From NCBI RefSeq assembly GCF_011927765.1, contig NZ_JAATJG010000011.1, forward strand, positions 62,001-126,000: 64,000 nt of DNA, in the 5' to 3' direction. A program made the translations under genes and the position numbers. The notes under the pieces were generated by a model that saw nothing but the letters and a program-made list of their open reading frames with translations, ran no database searches and was not told the origin of the DNA. This stretch comes from Wenyingzhuangia aestuarii. GTDB taxonomy: Bacteria > Bacteroidota > Bacteroidia > Flavobacteriales > Flavobacteriaceae. Positions 26,177 to 37,100 of this stretch are shown in pieces; positions within the stretch are counted from its first letter, which is position 1, and every line of letters starts with the position of its first letter.

Positions 26177-29100
26177 ATGCATAAGGAAATACAAGAAAAG
26201 CTTTTGTTGAAAAACAGAGCATCTGTTTTAAAATCTTTTGCAGCAATTCTGCTCCTGTTTTTTATGGGAACTACAGTGGGTTTTGCGCAACAAAAGACGA
26301 TTACAGGTCTAGTTCTTAATAAAAATAACGAACCCTTGTTAGGAGTTAATGTTCTGGTAAAAGGAACAAACAAAGCTGCTATTTCAGATTTTGATGGGAA
26401 TTATTCAATTAAGGCAAAAAAGAATGATGTAATTGTGTTTTCATCATTAGGTTATAAAACATCGGAAAAAAAAGTTTTTAACAACAATCAAATTAATGTA
26501 ACCTTAGAAGATAATACTACGGAACTAGATGAGGTGGTAGTAGTAGGTTATGGTACTCAGAAAAAGAAAGAAATAACTGGAGCAGTTGTAAGTGTAAAAT
26601 CTGAGGTTTTAGAAAAAACAACTACATCAGACATTGGTACGGCTTTACAAGGTCAGGTTGCCGGGGTTAATGTTACAGCAAGTTCTGGAGAGCCAGGTTC
26701 ACAATCTAATATTGTAATTAGAGGATATAGTTCTGTAATGGATGGTCAAAATAGTCCATTATATGTAGTAGACGGAATCCCATATGATAACGATCCACAA
26801 TTAAGTATTAGTGAAATTGAAACTATTGATATTTTAAAAGATGCTGCATCTGCATCTATTTATGGTACACGTGGTGCAGGAGGAGTTATTTTAATTACAA
26901 CCAAACAAGGTAAAGAAGGACAGATGGATATTCGTATCAATTCAGAATACGGAGTTCAGAAAATTACTTCAGGAATTGATTTAATGTCATCGGAACAGAT
27001 TACTTATTTAGATATTATGAGAGGTTCTTTAACTTCTAATAAGCCAGAAGGATCAATAAATGGAAATATTCATAGAAATTCTACTTGGTTAACAAACGAT
27101 ACAGATTTAGGTAAAATTATTTTAAATGATTTAGCTTCTGTTCAAAACCATTCTTTAAACTTATCGGGAGGTAGACAAGGGTTAACTTATAACTTTAATG
27201 CAAACATGTTTCAGCAAGAAGGGATTATGATTAATTCAGAATTTGAACGTTTAAACCTTAGAGCAAATACCAAGTTTACAAAAGGGAAATGGAAAGTAAC
27301 TACAGGATTAACGTTTCAGAAAAGTCAGCAAACCAAACCCAACTATAATTTATTAACTAAAGTATATGATTATCGTCCATATCAACCAGATGTAGATTTA
27401 AATGCAGATCAATTAGAGAATGCAGTGGAAGAAGGAGATACTTCAAATACAATAAAAAATTTAGGAGGTGTTGTAAGAACTTTAAAAACGGTTGAAGATG
27501 TTAATGGAGTAAATTCAGCAGCAAATACTCAAATAGATTATCAAGTAAATAAAGATTTTACAATTTCTGCTAGAGGTGGAGCTTTTTATTCTTTTAGTAA
27601 AGGAGTAAAAATTATACCAAAATTTGATTTGTTTGATGAAGCTGGAGAATTAATTCCACCAAACCCTTGGGACGTAACCTCTAATAGAACAACTGTTCAA
27701 AATTCTTCTAAATTAACTTTTGAAGCCATTGCAAATTATAAAAAGAAAATAGGGAAAAACAATTTTCAGTTTATGGTTGCTAACTCTATTCAGAAATCAA
27801 CAAACGAATATTTCTATGCAGAGAAAAAAGACAATGCAAATGTTGATATTTTAGTTTTTGATGGATATACTTCTAGCGATTTAATTGTTTCTAACGGAAG
27901 AGACTTTACAAAAACATTAATAGGATATTTAGGAAGAGTACAATACAATTACGATGGTAAGTATATGTTAAGTGCAAGTTTACGTAGAGATGGATCTTCT
28001 CAGTTTAGTGATCAAAATAGATGGGGATGGTTTCCATCTATGTCTGTAGGTTGGAACGTTTCTGATGAAATTTTTTGGGAACCAATTAAAGAGGTCGTAA
28101 ATGCATTTAAAATTAGAGCTAGTTATGGTTCTACAGGTAATGATAGATTTAGTCCCTATAGCAATCAAGCAGTAGTAAACCTAGGACAAGATTATGTTTT
28201 TGGAAGTGCAGATACTAGTTTGAGTTCTACATCAGAAGAAGTAGCCTTAGGAACTACTCAAGAAGAATACGCTAACGAAAATGTTAAATGGGAAACTTCA
28301 ATAGAACGTAACTTAGGATATGACTTAAGTTTCTTTCGAAACAAATTAATGATCTCTACAGATTATTATAGAAGTGAAAAAAGAGATTTGTTATTTAATG
28401 TTGTAAATCCACCATCAACAGGAGTGTCTGGAGGAAATAGAAATAGTGTTTTAAATGTAGGAAACATGTCTAATGTTGGTGTGGAGTATGCTGTAAAATA
28501 TAGACATAGAAGTAAGAAAGGATTCTCTTGGAATACTTCTTTAACCTATACTCAAAATACCAACATGGTTACCAAAACAAGTCCAAATAACCCAATTATT
28601 TATCTAGATAACAGTCATATATCAGACAAATCTACTAGAGAATTAGTAACGGTAATTACCGAAGGTTACGAAGCTGGAGCATTCTTTTTACGAGAAACAG
28701 ATGGAATTATTAAAACCAATGAAGAATTAATAGAGTATCAAAAAATTGTACCAACAGCAAAATTAGGACAATTAAAATATATTGATCAAAATGGAGATGG
28801 ACAAATAAACCAAGATGATAAGAAGTATATGGGAAGTGGAGTTCCAGATTTTGAAATGGGATTAAATTTTAATGCCAATTATAAAAACTTTGATTTTTCT
28901 ATGCAGTGGTATGGTGCCTTTGGAGGAAAAGTAATGAATGGTAGTAAAGCATATGCTTACCAAGCAGGAGTACATAAAGACTTGTATTATTCTTGGACAG
29001 AAACAAATCCTACATCAAATATACCTTGGTACGATGGAGGAGCAGACAATATTTCTTACAGAGGAGGTTCAGATTATTTTTTAGAAGATGGTTCTTTTGT

Positions 29101-29329
29101 AAGATTAAGAAACGTTTCTGTTGGATATTCTATTCCTAAAAAAGACTTAGCAAAATTAGGAATTAGTAAGTTAAGATTTTACGTACAAACACAAAACCCA
29201 ATAACTATTACTAAATATTCTGGATTCAATCCAGAAGTTGGTAATAATGGTTTAAGTACAAGAGGTATAGACAAAGGAACGTATCCTATTTCTTCACAGT
29301 ATAAGGCTGGTTTACAGCTTCAATTTTAA
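26177..29329 (+). CDS. susC: SusC-like TonB-dependent outer-membrane oligosaccharide transporter
   Basis: 1050 residues. Signal peptide ends near GFAQQ. Residues about 40-115 form a carboxypeptidase-regulatory-like plug extension (ITGLVLNKNNEPLLGVNVLVKGTN), followed by the SusC signature LDEVVVVGYGTQKKKEITGAV (TonB-box region). A plug domain follows (about 135-245, NIVIRGYSSVMDGQNSPLYVVDGIPYD to GTRGAGGVILITTKQG), then the 22-strand barrel to the C-terminal Phe (QYKAGLQLQF). It imports oligosaccharides made by the surface enzymes, powered by TonB-ExbBD. It is the first gene of the susC-susD-lipoprotein operon, so it marks the core of the PUL. The cargo is inferred from neighbouring sulfatase, GH2, GH16 and GH29 genes to be sulfated or desulfated galactan oligosaccharides. 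Confidence 0.95.
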   Translation: MHKEIQEKLLLKNRASVLKSFAAILLLFFMGTTVGFAQQKTITGLVLNKNNEPLLGVNVLVKGTNKAAISDFDGNYSIKAKKNDVIVFSSLGYKTSEKKVFNNNQINVTLEDNTTELDEVVVVGYGTQKKKEITGAVVSVKSEVLEKTTTSDIGTALQGQVAGVNVTASSGEPGSQSNIVIRGYSSVMDGQNSPLYVVDGIPYDNDPQLSISEIETIDILKDAASASIYGTRGAGGVILITTKQGKEGQMDIRINSEYGVQKITSGIDLMSSEQITYLDIMRGSLTSNKPEGSINGNIHRNSTWLTNDTDLGKIILNDLASVQNHSLNLSGGRQGLTYNFNANMFQQEGIMINSEFERLNLRANTKFTKGKWKVTTGLTFQKSQQTKPNYNLLTKVYDYRPYQPDVDLNADQLENAVEEGDTSNTIKNLGGVVRTLKTVEDVNGVNSAANTQIDYQVNKDFTISARGGAFYSFSKGVKIIPKFDLFDEAGELIPPNPWDVTSNRTTVQNSSKLTFEAIANYKKKIGKNNFQFMVANSIQKSTNEYFYAEKKDNANVDILVFDGYTSSDLIVSNGRDFTKTLIGYLGRVQYNYDGKYMLSASLRRDGSSQFSDQNRWGWFPSMSVGWNVSDEIFWEPIKEVVNAFKIRASYGSTGNDRFSPYSNQAVVNLGQDYVFGSADTSLSSTSEEVALGTTQEEYANENVKWETSIERNLGYDLSFFRNKLMISTDYYRSEKRDLLFNVVNPPSTGVSGGNRNSVLNVGNMSNVGVEYAVKYRHRSKKGFSWNTSLTYTQNTNMVTKTSPNNPIIYLDNSHISDKSTRELVTVITEGYEAGAFFLRETDGIIKTNEELIEYQKIVPTAKLGQLKYIDQNGDGQINQDDKKYMGSGVPDFEMGLNFNANYKNFDFSMQWYGAFGGKVMNGSKAYAYQAGVHKDLYYSWTETNPTSNIPWYDGGADNISYRGGSDYFLEDGSFVRLRNVSVGYSIPKKDLAKLGISKLRFYVQTQNPITITKYSGFNPEVGNNGLSTRGIDKGTYPISSQYKAGLQLQF

Positions 29330-29385
29330 TCTTAAAACTGACGAAGATGGATATTATTTATAAAACACATAAAACAATTTTAGCA

Positions 29386-31269
29386 ATGAAAACTAACATC
29401 ATTAATAAATTGATACCGTTGTTACTGCTTGTCTTTATAGTACAGGCTTGTAGTGATGATTTTTTAGAACAAACAAATCCAAATGCTTTAACAACAGCAA
29501 GTTTTTGGAAAAATACTTCGGATTTAAATAAAGGATTAAACTCTGTGTATAGTGCTTTAAAAGATGAAGATATTTCAGGAATTCTTTTTGAGTTTTTTAG
29601 AACAGATCTTGCAGTACACAATTCATTTAGACAAAATGGTAATGAAAATGCATTTTACGATCAAGATTTTGATTTAACAACCAAGGATATAGAGAACAAA
29701 TGGAATGCTTTGTATTTAGGGATTTTTAGGGCCAACCAAGTGGTGGTTGCTTATGAAAGATTAAAACCTACTTTTTCTACTACAGACACACAAGAACAGG
29801 CTTTAAGAATTGTAGCACAAGCAAGAACAATTAGAGGGTACTTGTACTATGTTTTAAATACAAGCTTTAATAATGGTAACGTGCCTTTGTTAGACTTTAT
29901 ACCTAAAGATTTTGCAGACTTTCAACAAGCAATGTCAACATCACAAGCTGTAAAAGATTTTTACAGAGCAGATTTGCAATTTGGTTTAGAAAATTTACCC
30001 AAAACATATGCTGAATGGGAAGATATTGGTTCGGGAAATTTAGGAAGAGTAACAGGAGGGTTTTGTGAAGCAATGATTGGGAAGAGTTATGTAATGGAGA
30101 ATAAATTTACTGAAGCAATTCCTTATTTAAAAAATGTAATAGATAATTACGGATATGCTTTAACACCAGATTTAGCAGATTGTATTACTGGTACAAATGA
30201 GTTTAGTTCAGAATCTATTTTTGAAGTTAATTATACTACAGATTTAAATTTAGTTGTGAATGGAGAGAAAACATTATCTCATAAAATAACTCACTTTTTA
30301 GCAAACGGAAATGTACAACCAAGTTCTTGGTTAGCTTTAAAATACAGAAAAGATGCTGTAGATCCTGTAGATCCTGCAAATCAAGTAACACGTAATGTGT
30401 ACGATCCTGCAAATGGAGATATTATAGAAACTAAAGATACTATTAGAATGTATAGTATTCGTATGGGGACTTCTATAGCTTCTGTAGATGATTTAGATTC
30501 TCCAATGTATGGAGTTCCTGCTGCCGAATATGGAAATGCAGACGGAGTAAGTCCTTTAGCAAGAATAAAACCAAATTTATTTAAAAAATTCACTCACTGG
30601 AATACTATTGGTGGTGGAGCAGGAGAAGATAGATCTACAGAGTTTAACAATAAATCTGATATTAATTTATCTGTAATACGTTTAGCAGATGTTTATTTAT
30701 TATATGCAGAATGTATGATAGAGACAAGTAACTTATCAGAAGCTCTAAAATATATTAACAGAGTTAGAAAACGTTCTCACTTAAAACTGTTAGGAAAATC
30801 TACAGAAACAGGAGCAGAGTATGCAAACGCAACAACTACTTATGTTGATGATATTGATTTTGATCCTACAAATGGAGAGCAAGAGGTTACTTTAGAAAAT
30901 TTAAGAGACCATTTACGTTTTACAGAAAGACCTTTAGAGTTGGCTTTAGAAGGAGATAGAGCTGCAAATTTAAGAAGATGGGGTGTGTTTAAATCTCATT
31001 TATTAGAGTTGGCTTCTATTAGATATGATTATTGGCATTATGAGAAAAATTTAAACGGAAAACACGGTGTTAGATATAAGTGTTTTATTACTGTGTCTGG
31101 AGAAACTCCAACAACATATGCCTATAAAACTTCTAGTTTAACAAATCAACCTTTAGAGGTGCAAGATGTTGTGTTAGGTGCAGCAAATTTTGATGAATCT
31201 GCACATTCATACTATCCTATTCCACAGGCAGAGGTAGATACTAATTTAAATTGGAATGAAACAAACTAA
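29386..31269 (+). CDS. susD: SusD-like surface glycan-binding lipoprotein
   Basis: About 627 residues from ATG 29386, which puts the lipobox (IVQAC) at a normal distance; an in-frame ATG at 29347 would add 13 residues before the signal. The SusD/RagB fold is visible: CSDDFLEQTNPNALTTASFWKNTSDLNKGLNSVY, then helical TPR-like units (ARTIRGYLYYVLNTSFNNGNVPLL) and the late segment NLSVIRLADVYLLYAECMIETSNLSEALKYINRVRKRSH. RFTERPLELALEGDRAANLRRWGVF, diagnostic of RagB/SusD, is followed by YYPIPQAEVDTNLNWNETN at the C-terminus. It forms a lid complex with the SusC barrel 56 bp upstream and binds the incoming oligosaccharide on the cell surface. Confidence 0.95.
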   Translation: MKTNIINKLIPLLLLVFIVQACSDDFLEQTNPNALTTASFWKNTSDLNKGLNSVYSALKDEDISGILFEFFRTDLAVHNSFRQNGNENAFYDQDFDLTTKDIENKWNALYLGIFRANQVVVAYERLKPTFSTTDTQEQALRIVAQARTIRGYLYYVLNTSFNNGNVPLLDFIPKDFADFQQAMSTSQAVKDFYRADLQFGLENLPKTYAEWEDIGSGNLGRVTGGFCEAMIGKSYVMENKFTEAIPYLKNVIDNYGYALTPDLADCITGTNEFSSESIFEVNYTTDLNLVVNGEKTLSHKITHFLANGNVQPSSWLALKYRKDAVDPVDPANQVTRNVYDPANGDIIETKDTIRMYSIRMGTSIASVDDLDSPMYGVPAAEYGNADGVSPLARIKPNLFKKFTHWNTIGGGAGEDRSTEFNNKSDINLSVIRLADVYLLYAECMIETSNLSEALKYINRVRKRSHLKLLGKSTETGAEYANATTTYVDDIDFDPTNGEQEVTLENLRDHLRFTERPLELALEGDRAANLRRWGVFKSHLLELASIRYDYWHYEKNLNGKHGVRYKCFITVSGETPTTYAYKTSSLTNQPLEVQDVVLGAANFDESAHSYYPIPQAEVDTNLNWNETN

Positions 31270-31311
31270 TAATAGTGAACAATGCTAATTGTAATACTAA
31301 AAATATAAGAG

Positions 31312-33285
31312 ATGAAAAATTTTAAAAATATACTTAAGTGTTTATTCTTTATGCTAATTGTAGTTAGTTGTAAAGAAGATGAGTATGAAATTCCTAATAC
31401 ATTTACAGATTTAATGTATACAACCACTTTTGGTTCTTCTTCGGATAGAGTATCAGAAGTGAATAAATTTGTATCATTTATGGATTTATCTGCAGGAGCA
31501 ACTCATCACGAATGGATAATTCCTAAAGGAGCTTTTTTCTTAAAAGGACCTATTCCTAATGGATTAAAGAATTACGATAAATATATTATCAATCCAGGAG
31601 ATACTGTTTCAACTGATAAAACGGTACATGTTTTATTTAAAAAAGGAAATACCAATACAGAAATAAAAATATATAATGAATTTAATGAGTATTCAGAATT
31701 TGTAATTCCTATAGGGTGGGATGCAGTTTTAAACTCACCTATTTATGATACGACCAAAACCGTACAAAAAGGAGATAAATGGGTATATGAATATACACTT
31801 CCTGTAGATGTGTATGATACAGTAGTAGCTGCTGCAGAAATTAAAACCATAGCAGGAGACCTTATAGATTATAAAAATTTAGACACAATTAGGTTAAAAT
31901 TTGAAGATAAATTAATTTTTAATGATATAAGTGCAACACTTCCAGATAATAATGCAAGGCCAACAGCAACAAGTTGGAAATTCTATACTATCACAGATCA
32001 AGTTGAAGATAGAGTAAATGTAGCTAGTGGAAATACAACCGAAGCTACTATAACTTTTAACAAATCTATAGGAAGTTTTAAAGGAGAATTAAAAGCAACT
32101 AGAGATAGAACTGAATTGATTCAAGCTAGTTCTGATACCTACGTTTTTCCAGTTATTTTTAAAGTAGAACCTTTGGATGAAGATTTTACAGTTAAAGGTG
32201 CTATTGTAGAGGGTGCAGATGATGTTATTCAAATTACAGGAAGTTCTACTTTTAAAGAATTTACAACCAATATAGCATCTCATTTTACGGTTAAAGTAGA
32301 TGGTGTTTCTAAAACAATTAGTTCTGTAACTCAAAGTAGTACTAGTAAAGCAAAATTAAATATAGTATTAGAGAGTCCTTTAGTACCTGCAGATGCAACA
32401 AAAGCTACATTATCGTATGATGGAGGAGCAGCAGATTTAGTTTCTTTAGATGCTAGAAGTTTCCAAGCGTTTACAGATGAATCAATAGAAGTTTTTGTAC
32501 CATCACCAATCATTCAAACAGGAACAATTGTAGAATCTTCAACCGATAAAATACAAGTTACTTTTGATCAAGAAATGGATGCATCAACTATACCAGTAAC
32601 CAATCCAGGAGCTGCTTTTATAGTAACACTAAACGGAGGAGTAGGAACTATTTCTAATATTTCTGTAAATGCAACAAATCCTAAAGTTTTAGACATTACT
32701 TTGGCCGAAGGAGTGTTTAGAAATGACGTAATTACAATAGCTCATAATGGAACTGGAGTAATTAGATCTATAGGTAATGGTGCTATTGCTGCATTTACTG
32801 CTCAAACAGTTGTAATGAATCAAGATAATGTTATTGGAACTTTAGGTGATTTTGAAGGTACTGTTGCTCCAGACTGGACAGATGCAAATGGTAATGGAGA
32901 ATCAACTGTAACCTTTGTAAACCCAACTCCTATTGTTGCTCCTAGTGGTTCTCAGGTAGCTTATTATCAAGCTATAGATGGAAAAAAAACAGATTTAAGA
33001 ACTACAGGAACCTTCTTGTTTAAAACAGGAGTAACATACGTCTTAAAATATAAACGATATTTAAAGTCTACCAATACAACTACATTTTCTAAAATATATA
33101 TTGGAGGTACTCAGATTGGTAGTGATCAATGGGGAGCTGTAGCTACAGATACTTGGACAGATTTTGAAATTGAATTTACGGTGCCTTCAGACACAAATGC
33201 TTTGGTAAGATTCCAACCAGTACCTGCTGGAGTTTGTGATATGTATCAAGATGATTTAGTGATTCATATAAAAGAAGCTAGATAA
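31312..33285 (+). CDS. Surface glycan-binding lipoprotein (SusE/SGBP-like position)
   Basis: 657 residues with a lipoprotein signal (lipobox VVSC, Cys20). The N-terminal half holds beta-rich Ig/PKD-like repeats (MDLSAGATHHEWIIPKGAFF), and the middle has two Ig-like repeats related to bacterial Big or IPT-type domains (IQITGSSTFKEFTTNIAS and DKIQVTFDQEMDASTIP). The last about 150 residues (GDFEGTVAPDWTDANGNGES to RFQPVPAGVCDMYQDDLVIHIKEA) look like a CBM4/9-type jelly roll. It is the third gene after susC and susD, the usual place of a surface glycan-binding protein that captures polymer for the SusCD complex. No catalytic motif is seen. The sequence-specific family is not one I recognise. Confidence 0.75.
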   Translation: MKNFKNILKCLFFMLIVVSCKEDEYEIPNTFTDLMYTTTFGSSSDRVSEVNKFVSFMDLSAGATHHEWIIPKGAFFLKGPIPNGLKNYDKYIINPGDTVSTDKTVHVLFKKGNTNTEIKIYNEFNEYSEFVIPIGWDAVLNSPIYDTTKTVQKGDKWVYEYTLPVDVYDTVVAAAEIKTIAGDLIDYKNLDTIRLKFEDKLIFNDISATLPDNNARPTATSWKFYTITDQVEDRVNVASGNTTEATITFNKSIGSFKGELKATRDRTELIQASSDTYVFPVIFKVEPLDEDFTVKGAIVEGADDVIQITGSSTFKEFTTNIASHFTVKVDGVSKTISSVTQSSTSKAKLNIVLESPLVPADATKATLSYDGGAADLVSLDARSFQAFTDESIEVFVPSPIIQTGTIVESSTDKIQVTFDQEMDASTIPVTNPGAAFIVTLNGGVGTISNISVNATNPKVLDITLAEGVFRNDVITIAHNGTGVIRSIGNGAIAAFTAQTVVMNQDNVIGTLGDFEGTVAPDWTDANGNGESTVTFVNPTPIVAPSGSQVAYYQAIDGKKTDLRTTGTFLFKTGVTYVLKYKRYLKSTNTTTFSKIYIGGTQIGSDQWGAVATDTWTDFEIEFTVPSDTNALVRFQPVPAGVCDMYQDDLVIHIKEAR

Positions 33286-33313
33286 TATTTTAAATAAAAT
33301 ATATTTTTCTAAA

Positions 33314-33349
33314 AGAGAGACTTGTTGTAAAACAGGTCTCTCTTTTTTT
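33314..33349 (+). terminator. Rho-independent terminator after the susCD operon
   Basis: A 13-bp stem with one G-T pair (AGAGAGACTTGTT / AACAGGTCTCTCT), short loop and a T7 run. Confidence 0.8.
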
Positions 33350-33367
33350 ATGAACTATTGATTTATA

Positions 33368-33430
33368 ATCATTTGTGTTTGTCATAAAATCATGAGTGTC
33401 TAAAAATATCATAGTGATGTTGTTACTTTG
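33368..33430 (+). promoter_or_regulatory. Putative activator-dependent promoter of the FN3 lipoprotein/propeller unit
   Basis: Half-sites ATCATTTGT (33368) and ATCATGAGT (33389) start 21 bp apart. TTACTTTG (33423-33430) lies 34 bp after the second. An extra ATCATAGTG at 33408 falls outside the pattern. Confidence 0.55.
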
Positions 33431-33452
33431 AGATACTAAACAACTAACTAAA

Positions 33453-34172
33453 ATGAAAACTAAATTATTTTATAAAATAGCTCTAATATGTGGGCTTGGT
33501 CTATTTGTAATAGCTTGTGGTGGCGATAAGAGTGATGAACCAGGTGGAACTAAAGAGGAAGAATTTTCTCCTGTTTCTGCAGTTTTACTTTCTCCAGAAA
33601 AAGATGAACCCTGTAATCAAGGAAATGTTTTAGAAAATACTACTTTAAGTAAAGTAACTTTTAATTGGAATGCTTCGGAACATACAGATAGTTATATTTT
33701 AATTGTAAAAAATTTAACGGACAATTCATTTAAACAATTGCCTAGTACAAGTACCACTGCAACGTTGGATTTAACAAGAGGAGTAAGTTACGAATGGTAT
33801 GTAACTTCAAAATCAGAAAATTCATCAGAAACAGCTAAAAGCAGTACTTGGGAATTTTACAATGCAGCAGAAGGAACCCAAACACACGTACCTTATCCTG
33901 CATCTTTAATTAGTCCAGTGAATGAATCTACAACATCTTCTGCTACAGTTTTATTACAATGGAATTCGTCAGACCTTGATAACGATATTGAAAGTTATGA
34001 AGTGTATATAGGAACTTCAGAGAGTTCATTAATCAAACAATCAGCTGTTCAAACTACGGAGTTAAGCATTGTTTTAGAATCTAATACGCAATATTATTGG
34101 AAGGTTTACACCAAAGATGCTACAGGAAATATTTCTATTTCGTCTGTGTTTCAATTTACAACAGCACTTTAA
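33453..34172 (+). CDS. Small lipoprotein with two fibronectin type III-like domains
   Basis: 239 residues with a lipoprotein signal (lipobox VIAC, Cys22, then GGDKSDEPG, an LES-like surface export region rich in Gly, Asp and Glu). Two FN3-like beta-sandwiches follow: about 40-140 (KVTFNWNASEHTDSYILIVKN to SYEWYVTSKSENSSE) and about 150-239 (VLLQWNSSDLDNDIESYEVYIGTSESS to YYWKVYTKDATGNISISSVFQFTT). No enzyme motif is present. It is co-transcribed with the giant propeller at 34184 (11-bp gap) and is likely a surface-exposed glycan-binding or scaffold protein that works with it; that role is inferred from position only. Confidence 0.75.
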   Translation: MKTKLFYKIALICGLGLFVIACGGDKSDEPGGTKEEEFSPVSAVLLSPEKDEPCNQGNVLENTTLSKVTFNWNASEHTDSYILIVKNLTDNSFKQLPSTSTTATLDLTRGVSYEWYVTSKSENSSETAKSSTWEFYNAAEGTQTHVPYPASLISPVNESTTSSATVLLQWNSSDLDNDIESYEVYIGTSESSLIKQSAVQTTELSIVLESNTQYYWKVYTKDATGNISISSVFQFTTAL

Positions 34173-34183
34173 TTCTATAGAGA

Positions 34184-37100
34184 ATGAAATCGTACCTAAA
34201 AATCATAATTCTTTTAATTATGAGTACCTCAGTGTACTCACAATTAAATACAGCATATTTTCAAAAGTTACAATCAGAGAAAGTAGCCTCTAGCAATAAG
34301 TTAGAATGGCAACAGTTTGGTCCTGGAATGGCTGGGTATTGTGAAGAGTTTTGGTGTCATCCTACCGATAAAAACGTACTGTTTATGTCTCCAGACATGT
34401 ATAATAGTTACGGTTCTTGGGACAATGGAGTATCTTGGCAAACCATAAAAGATGTTGATGGTACAGGAAAAGACATGAGAAGAATTCAATCCATTGTGTT
34501 TTCTCATCAAAATGCAGATTTTGGTTTTGCTATTGATGTTCGTGGAGAGTTGTACAAAACAATGGATAGAGGTAGAACTTGGACGTTTGTAAAAAATATG
34601 GGAGGTAGACATGCAGAACTAACCGTAGATGCTACAGATAATGGTATTTGGTACATGGGAGCGGGTGATTTTTGGAACGTAAAAGCCAATCATAGAAAAC
34701 AAAATAATTTGTTAGGTTACGTATATAATTATGCCGATTATGGGCATATATATAAAAGCACAGACAAAGGAGTTACATGGCAAAAGAAAAAAACAGGATT
34801 GCCTAGCACTTTAGATGTAGGGAGAATTATTGTAGATCCTACAAATAACAACAATGTTATTATAGCAACCAATTCAGGAGTGTATAGAAGCACCAATAAA
34901 GGAGAGTCTTGGCAATTAAGCGGAGCAGGTTTACCAAACAATTCACCAAGAGATATGACCTCTTTTTACGATGCTACTACAGGAGAATTTATTTTGTATG
35001 TGGTGGAACAAACGTTTTATGAAAAACAAGGAAATACAGTAAATTCCAAAGGAGGAATTTATAAAAGTTTAGATGGAGGTATCAATTGGATAAATATTTC
35101 TGGAGATGTTGCTATAGATTTAACAGAAATTAATAATTACAATACTCAAAATAAGTATTGGAGAGCAATTGCTTATTGGTTTGATATTTCTCAAGCAGAA
35201 GCTAAAAGTACCTATCCAGATTATCCGTCTAGCGTACTTTCTGTTTTTAATAGAATTGTAGTGAATCCTAAAAATAAAGATGAAATATACATTTCTCACA
35301 ACGTAAAGCACGATTATGCTTTTGGTCCTGGTGATGTTTGGAAAACAAGTGATGGAGGACAGCATTGGATAGCAACAGCAAGATCTGGTGTGTATTGGGG
35401 AGAAGATAAAAATAGCACTTACTGGACTGCAAGAAATAATCCTAAAGGAATAAATACAGAATTTGCACATTTAAAATACGAAAAGGCAACACAAGAAGAA
35501 TTTTACGGAAATAGATTTTTAACCATCAATAGTCAAGGCGATGTCTTTATTTGTTTAGATCAGCAAGTAATGAGAAGTTCTGATGGTGGAGTTTCTTGGC
35601 AACAAGTTGATGATAATGAAACAGCTCCCGGTTCTGATGTTTGGGTAGGTAGAGGAGCAAGTAATTTACCAGGTAGATTTATGTTGTTAGAAACAGGAAT
35701 TCCTAATAGAAAATTATTTTGTAGTGGAGAACATGGTTTGTGGGAATCTGCTGATTTGGGTAGTTATCCTAATAAAGATGCTGTGGCAGTAAAACAAATA
35801 GAAGGACAGGTGCATCACAAAGGAGCAACTTCTATTTCATCAGTAGCTGTTCATCCTAACAATCCTGATATTATTTACATTTTAATGTTTAGACAAGATC
35901 ATAGAGGTCAGTTTAGACGTTCTACCGATGGTGGAAAAACATGGTCTAATCTTTCGTATCCTGTTCAATATGGAGGGAATTTGTCATCAGATAATTTATT
36001 TCAATATTCATTAACTGTTGATTATAAGAATCCTGATCATATTTATTTCTGTGTAATAGCAAACCCTATTGCAGAAGTTTCAGGTAAGTTGTTACCTGAT
36101 GATTTTACAGGGTTAGGAGTATATAGAAGTCAAGATGGAGGACTTACTTGGTCTATAGAAAACACAGGGTTACCAGCAAAAGCAAGTGTACGTAGACTTA
36201 GAATGGATCCTAAAAATCCAGAAATATTATATGCAGCTCTCAATCAAGGAACGGATGGTAGTAATGGTGGTTTGTATAAAACCATTAACAAAGGAACTAG
36301 TTGGTCAAAAATAACAATTCCATCAGCTATAAAAGCCGTAAACAATGTGTTTGTAGATAGAAATAATGAATATATATACATTTCTTGTGGTAGAGAAGAA
36401 GGTTCTTTTGCAGAAGGTGGAGTTTGGAGGAGTAAAAATAAAGGAACTTCTTGGGAAAAAATATTCGACATGCCATATATCTGGCAAACAGAAACCTCTC
36501 CTATAAATCCTAATATTATTACAGTTAATGTTCCTTTGCCACATGAAAACAAAGGAGCTACTACTTTTAATCCAGGAGCTTATATTTCTTTTGATGGAGG
36601 AATTACATGGGAAAAGGCAAATAAAAACATAGGACAGCCAGACACCATTACAGATTTTAAGCCCGATCCGGAAAATGAAAACGTTTTTTGGATTGCTTTA
36701 AAAGGAAGTGGTTGGGCAAAGGGTGTTTACCAATCTACAGAAAAAACAATAAAAATAGCGACTATAAATAATGCTTGTCCTGATGTTAGCAAAGGAGAAA
36801 TTAATATAAAGGCCATCAATTCTGGAAATTTTATAGCAGAGCTAAAAGGAAATAATGTAGATAAAGAAGAAACGTTTGTTAAAGAATTTACTTTTAAAAA
36901 TTTAGCATCAGGAACGTATACTTTAGAAATTTCATCAACATCAGGAATTAAAGAAACTTATTTGGTGTCTATTACAGAACCACAAAGTTTAGAAGTTACT
37001 AAGAAATCAAATTCAAAAAAATTAACCTATAATTTAGGAGGAGCAGAGCAATATACTGTTGTTTTTAACAAAGAAAAATTTACGGTAACAGACAATTTTA